Shown piece by piece: positions 61,066-64,000 of a DNA stretch of 64,000 nucleotides. The translations under genes were made by a program, and so were the position numbers. The first letter of the stretch is position 1, and each line of letters starts with the position of its first letter. Source of the DNA: Acheta domesticus (Eukaryota > Arthropoda > Insecta > Orthoptera > Gryllidae); contig JAHLJT010009419.1 of the NCBI GenBank assembly GCA_031308135.1, positions 35,209,221 to 35,273,220 on the forward strand, given 5' to 3'. The notes under the pieces are model-generated. The model was given only the letters and a program-made list of their open reading frames with translations. It was not told where the DNA came from and did not search any database.

Positions 61066-64000
61066 TATCTTTCGCCTTAATGATGTATATTCAGCCGCTG
61101 CACTAACTGTCAAATAATCACGAAGCAGAAGTTAGGCCTTCGGTTCACGTGTTTCAGAATGTTGGCCGTTCCAGAAAATGACTTCCAGGAAACCTTTGAT
61201 GATAAAAAGTTTTGTTGTGTCAGCTACCTAGCATCAGTTATATTTATCTTCAGATAAAAAAAATCACACCAGCAACTCTTTTTTTTTTTTTTTTTTAGTT
61301 GTACAAGAAGTAGGGAAAACAGGAGTGTGTGTTGCACACTTATAAAAGTATTCTCTCAGTTTTAAGGAGCAATCATCTTTAATTTAAAAAAATATCAATT
61401 CTTAACTATAGTTATAGTTTAGTACACATCCTAAATTAATTAATTGCAAATCAATCAGTACCATTTGGTAACAAATATAAGTTATTTACATGGTGTATCT
61501 TCAAACTACAAGTAATTCTATTAAATAATTTAATCACAACAAAATACCCTTTCTTTGTCCACGAAAAGAAGAATTGTGACATTGATTAAGCGAACCGTAG
61601 ACGCGAAATTGGCACGAATGAAAACTTTCACCAAAACGAAACGTCGAAAACAACGGTGAATTTATCTGGAAACGCATTAAATCAATCCATCAAGAAACAG
61701 AACAGAGCGAGGAACGCTTCGCATTACTGCGAATTCCAATGCCATTACCAAAACGCGGGGGCGAAAACGAAAGCTGTTGACACTTGATGAAGCTCATTTG
61801 CGCTTTGAGGCGACCGGGAATCCGACGAATCATTGCCCGCGAGCGGAAGCGGCCTCTCCCAGCGGGTGGCAAATGGCGCGTGACTGCGACCGCAGCGGCG
61901 CGGCGCATCTGCCCGACACGCGGCGGCATGACAGACGCTCTCCGCGATTTCCGGTGTCAACACTGCGCTCCGTGTTTATCCATCGCCTCGAAAACGAAAA
62001 GCGTATTAAACCGAGTTTGATCGGGATGCGGTTATTTACTGAACTAATACAGAAAGTTGATTCTTGGTGGTGCGAATGACGTGTGGGTTATCGTGGCGAA
62101 GATAGCAGTCGTGACCGGCATTTTGAAATGAGAGACACTTTTGTATGAGTTTCGTACATTAATTTTAAGTAAGAATTTAGGGAAAGTACACTCCCGGTAT
62201 CATTCTCAATATGTGAGATGGGGTTATGTGTTCATTCATGGCGTCCCAATGTTTGCTTGCTTTGTTGGTTCCTGTGTTTTAATTACTTTGCGATACGCAT
62301 ACTGCAGAGTAGCACAATTGCAACTTTCCAATCAACAATCAGTAATCGAATGTAGTGGTTTCTCTATGTAGGTGGTGATAAATAAATAAATAATTAATTA
62401 ATAATCTGATAACGTTTCAGAACCACATATTTTCATTTTCAATAATTATAGTATGTCAATGTTAATATTCATACAATATTGCACTAAATCAATATTATAC
62501 CAAAGTTAATACAATACCATAATTGTGGTACAAGGCTCTCTACCCTCCAGATATGTCACCATCAAACATTGCACCGTCACCCTTACCAAGCTCTTTTATG
62601 AAACTGACTATTTGGATTATGGCACTTGATAAATGAAGAAACAGAAATAATTTATGGCGACCGAGGATTACAATTAAAGCCACTCTGTGTTTTCCCTCAC
62701 ACATGGAAAAAAATGAGCGGTGAGGCAGAATATAAGGTCATCCTAGAGCATATACCAAATATGACCATCAATTACCTTCAGCACGATGAATTATTAATAC
62801 TTCAGGGCAGAAGCCATTTATCAAGTGTCATCATCCGATTAGTCCACAAGAGGTTGGTGAGGGTGAATAGACAAAAGTACAAGTAAAATAATAATAATAG
62901 GAACTTTCGTAGCAAGTCCGTATACTTTTCTTCCTTTTTACTCCCCAATTTAAATATCGGAAAAAGGGAAACAGCCGCTTCCAAATTAGTTAAATGTAAT
63001 TGATAATTTCACAAACTGCATAAAAATCACTTAATAGTTGTTCCCCAATTACTTACAATATTCAATAATTACTTCGTATACCCTGAGTCACAAAGAGCGG
63101 CGTGAATGTACTATTTATGCACACTAAAAGCAATGAAACCTTTTTAAAAAAGGAGAGAAAAAGCACAGGGCATTTCTTCAGAAGCCGTAATAAAAAAGTG
63201 TCGTAAATGCCGAAAAAAGACATACGCTTCCAATGCACGACAGACATTTTATTTTCGTCACGGCAAGTTGATACAAAATAAGTAACTGGTATCAAGCTGT
63301 TCATAACTGCCCCCCTCTCGCGTTCAACGGACGAGACTAAGCTCTTCCTTTACATTTACTACCTCAGGGTTAAATCCAAATGCAATTTAAACAAATTTGA
63401 AATCCAAAATCGTTTTGTAATTGAAGATTAGTCTTATGCAGCCATATACTCATCATTCAGGCATCCATACGAGAATGTGTTATGAATTATGATTGAGATA
63501 CTAATTGAAGTGGTAGCGGAAACATTGTGATAAATTAATTTTTGTATTTTTTGCAAACTAGAGGGAAAATAAATTTTGTTTAAATCCAGATATTTCTCAG
63601 TATGTGTGCACGCTTCCTGCTGGTTTCTAGTACTGCATTTTGCAGTTATATAAACACGTCCGTGCAGTATTCGAAACATAATATTTAACTTTTTCGTAAA
63701 ATCTAATATTTTTATTTTGAATGCGTGAAATGTGGGTTATGATAACATTGCCCCGACCCTTTCTATTTTTCCCTCGCGCATATCCAAAAAGGAAAAGTTG
63801 AGAAAACGCAAGTACTTCAGCGAACAAAGTCCGCGGGCCGAAAGCCGAGTTAAAATGTCCGGCAAGCGAGCCGGAAAGAGAACAGGCTAAGTAAGTTTGC
63901 GCGGCAAAGACAGCCGCCGCACGCGCGCATAAACCCGGCCCGGCTTCGCCTCGTGAATACTGCAGAGCCGCGGCCGTGGCCGCGGGCGCCGCTGCCTGGG
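61066..64000. other. AT-rich intergenic DNA ending in a GC island
   Basis: 61,840-61,960 and 63,820-64,000 are GC-rich. The last island runs off the window edge. No gene recognised; a frame at 62,141-62,371 is hydrophobic but motif-free. Confidence 0.5.

Noticed and set aside
62530..62886. 'YPPDMSPSN' peptide resembling the mariner transposase YSPDLAPSD motif, followed by an 86-codon frame
   Set aside because: A stop lies just upstream, flanking residues do not match a mariner transposase, and the following frame has no similarity I can support.
1..64000. CRISPR arrays, bacterial operons, phage or integrated viral genes
   Set aside because: No regularly spaced identical short repeats, no dense coding, and no recognisable viral domain. 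The architecture is that of an animal genome.

Overview
The window looks like a gene-poor stretch of a large insect genome. It has AT-rich intergenic DNA, CpG-rich islands, many decayed mobile elements, and one convincing protein-coding gene. That gene is a single-exon gustatory receptor of the insect 7tm_7 family (minus strand, 3811-5034), which places the sequence in an arthropod, almost certainly an insect. The abundant tRNA-derived SINEs, with a 'cgtggttt ... accaggcgaatgccgg' body and a 'gggactaatgacc' 3' end, resemble repeats I associate with polyneopteran insects (crickets, locusts, stick insects, cockroaches). That lineage call is an inference and I cannot name the species.

Layout. 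1-3,395: AT-rich, no gene. 3,396-5,040: gustatory receptor and a degenerate tandem copy of its 3' end. 5,040-12,350: flank with a CpG island, a 227-bp MITE and a purine-rich tract. 12,358-18,018: SINE cluster, G-rich minisatellites and a decayed ~63-bp repeat. 20,130-22,480: tandem array A (~400-bp unit), broken by a SINE and a small inverted-repeat element. 23,400-29,700: SINE fragment, CpG islands, a C-rich minisatellite and a 90-bp direct repeat. 33,100-35,020: a possible DNA transposon and the 3' end of a non-LTR retrotransposon. 36,420-36,710: a possible chemoreceptor exon, low confidence. 36,925-43,260: SINE, then arrays B and C (~420-500-bp units). 47,666-48,099: hAT-type MITE with an 8-bp target-site duplication. 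49,472-53,290: array D, six ~520-bp units carrying a splice-donor-like motif. 55,850-61,065: CpG islands and array E. 61,070-64,000: AT-rich DNA ending in a GC island.

The gustatory receptor stands alone, so there is no operon-like or pathway context. The most distinctive larger pattern is the recurrence of local tandem arrays in which a GC-rich core alternates with an AT-rich spacer. Four of them have units of about 400-530 bp, and their sequences differ from array to array. The long open frames in the GC-rich islands are low-complexity, open in several frames and on both strands, and are not reported as genes.
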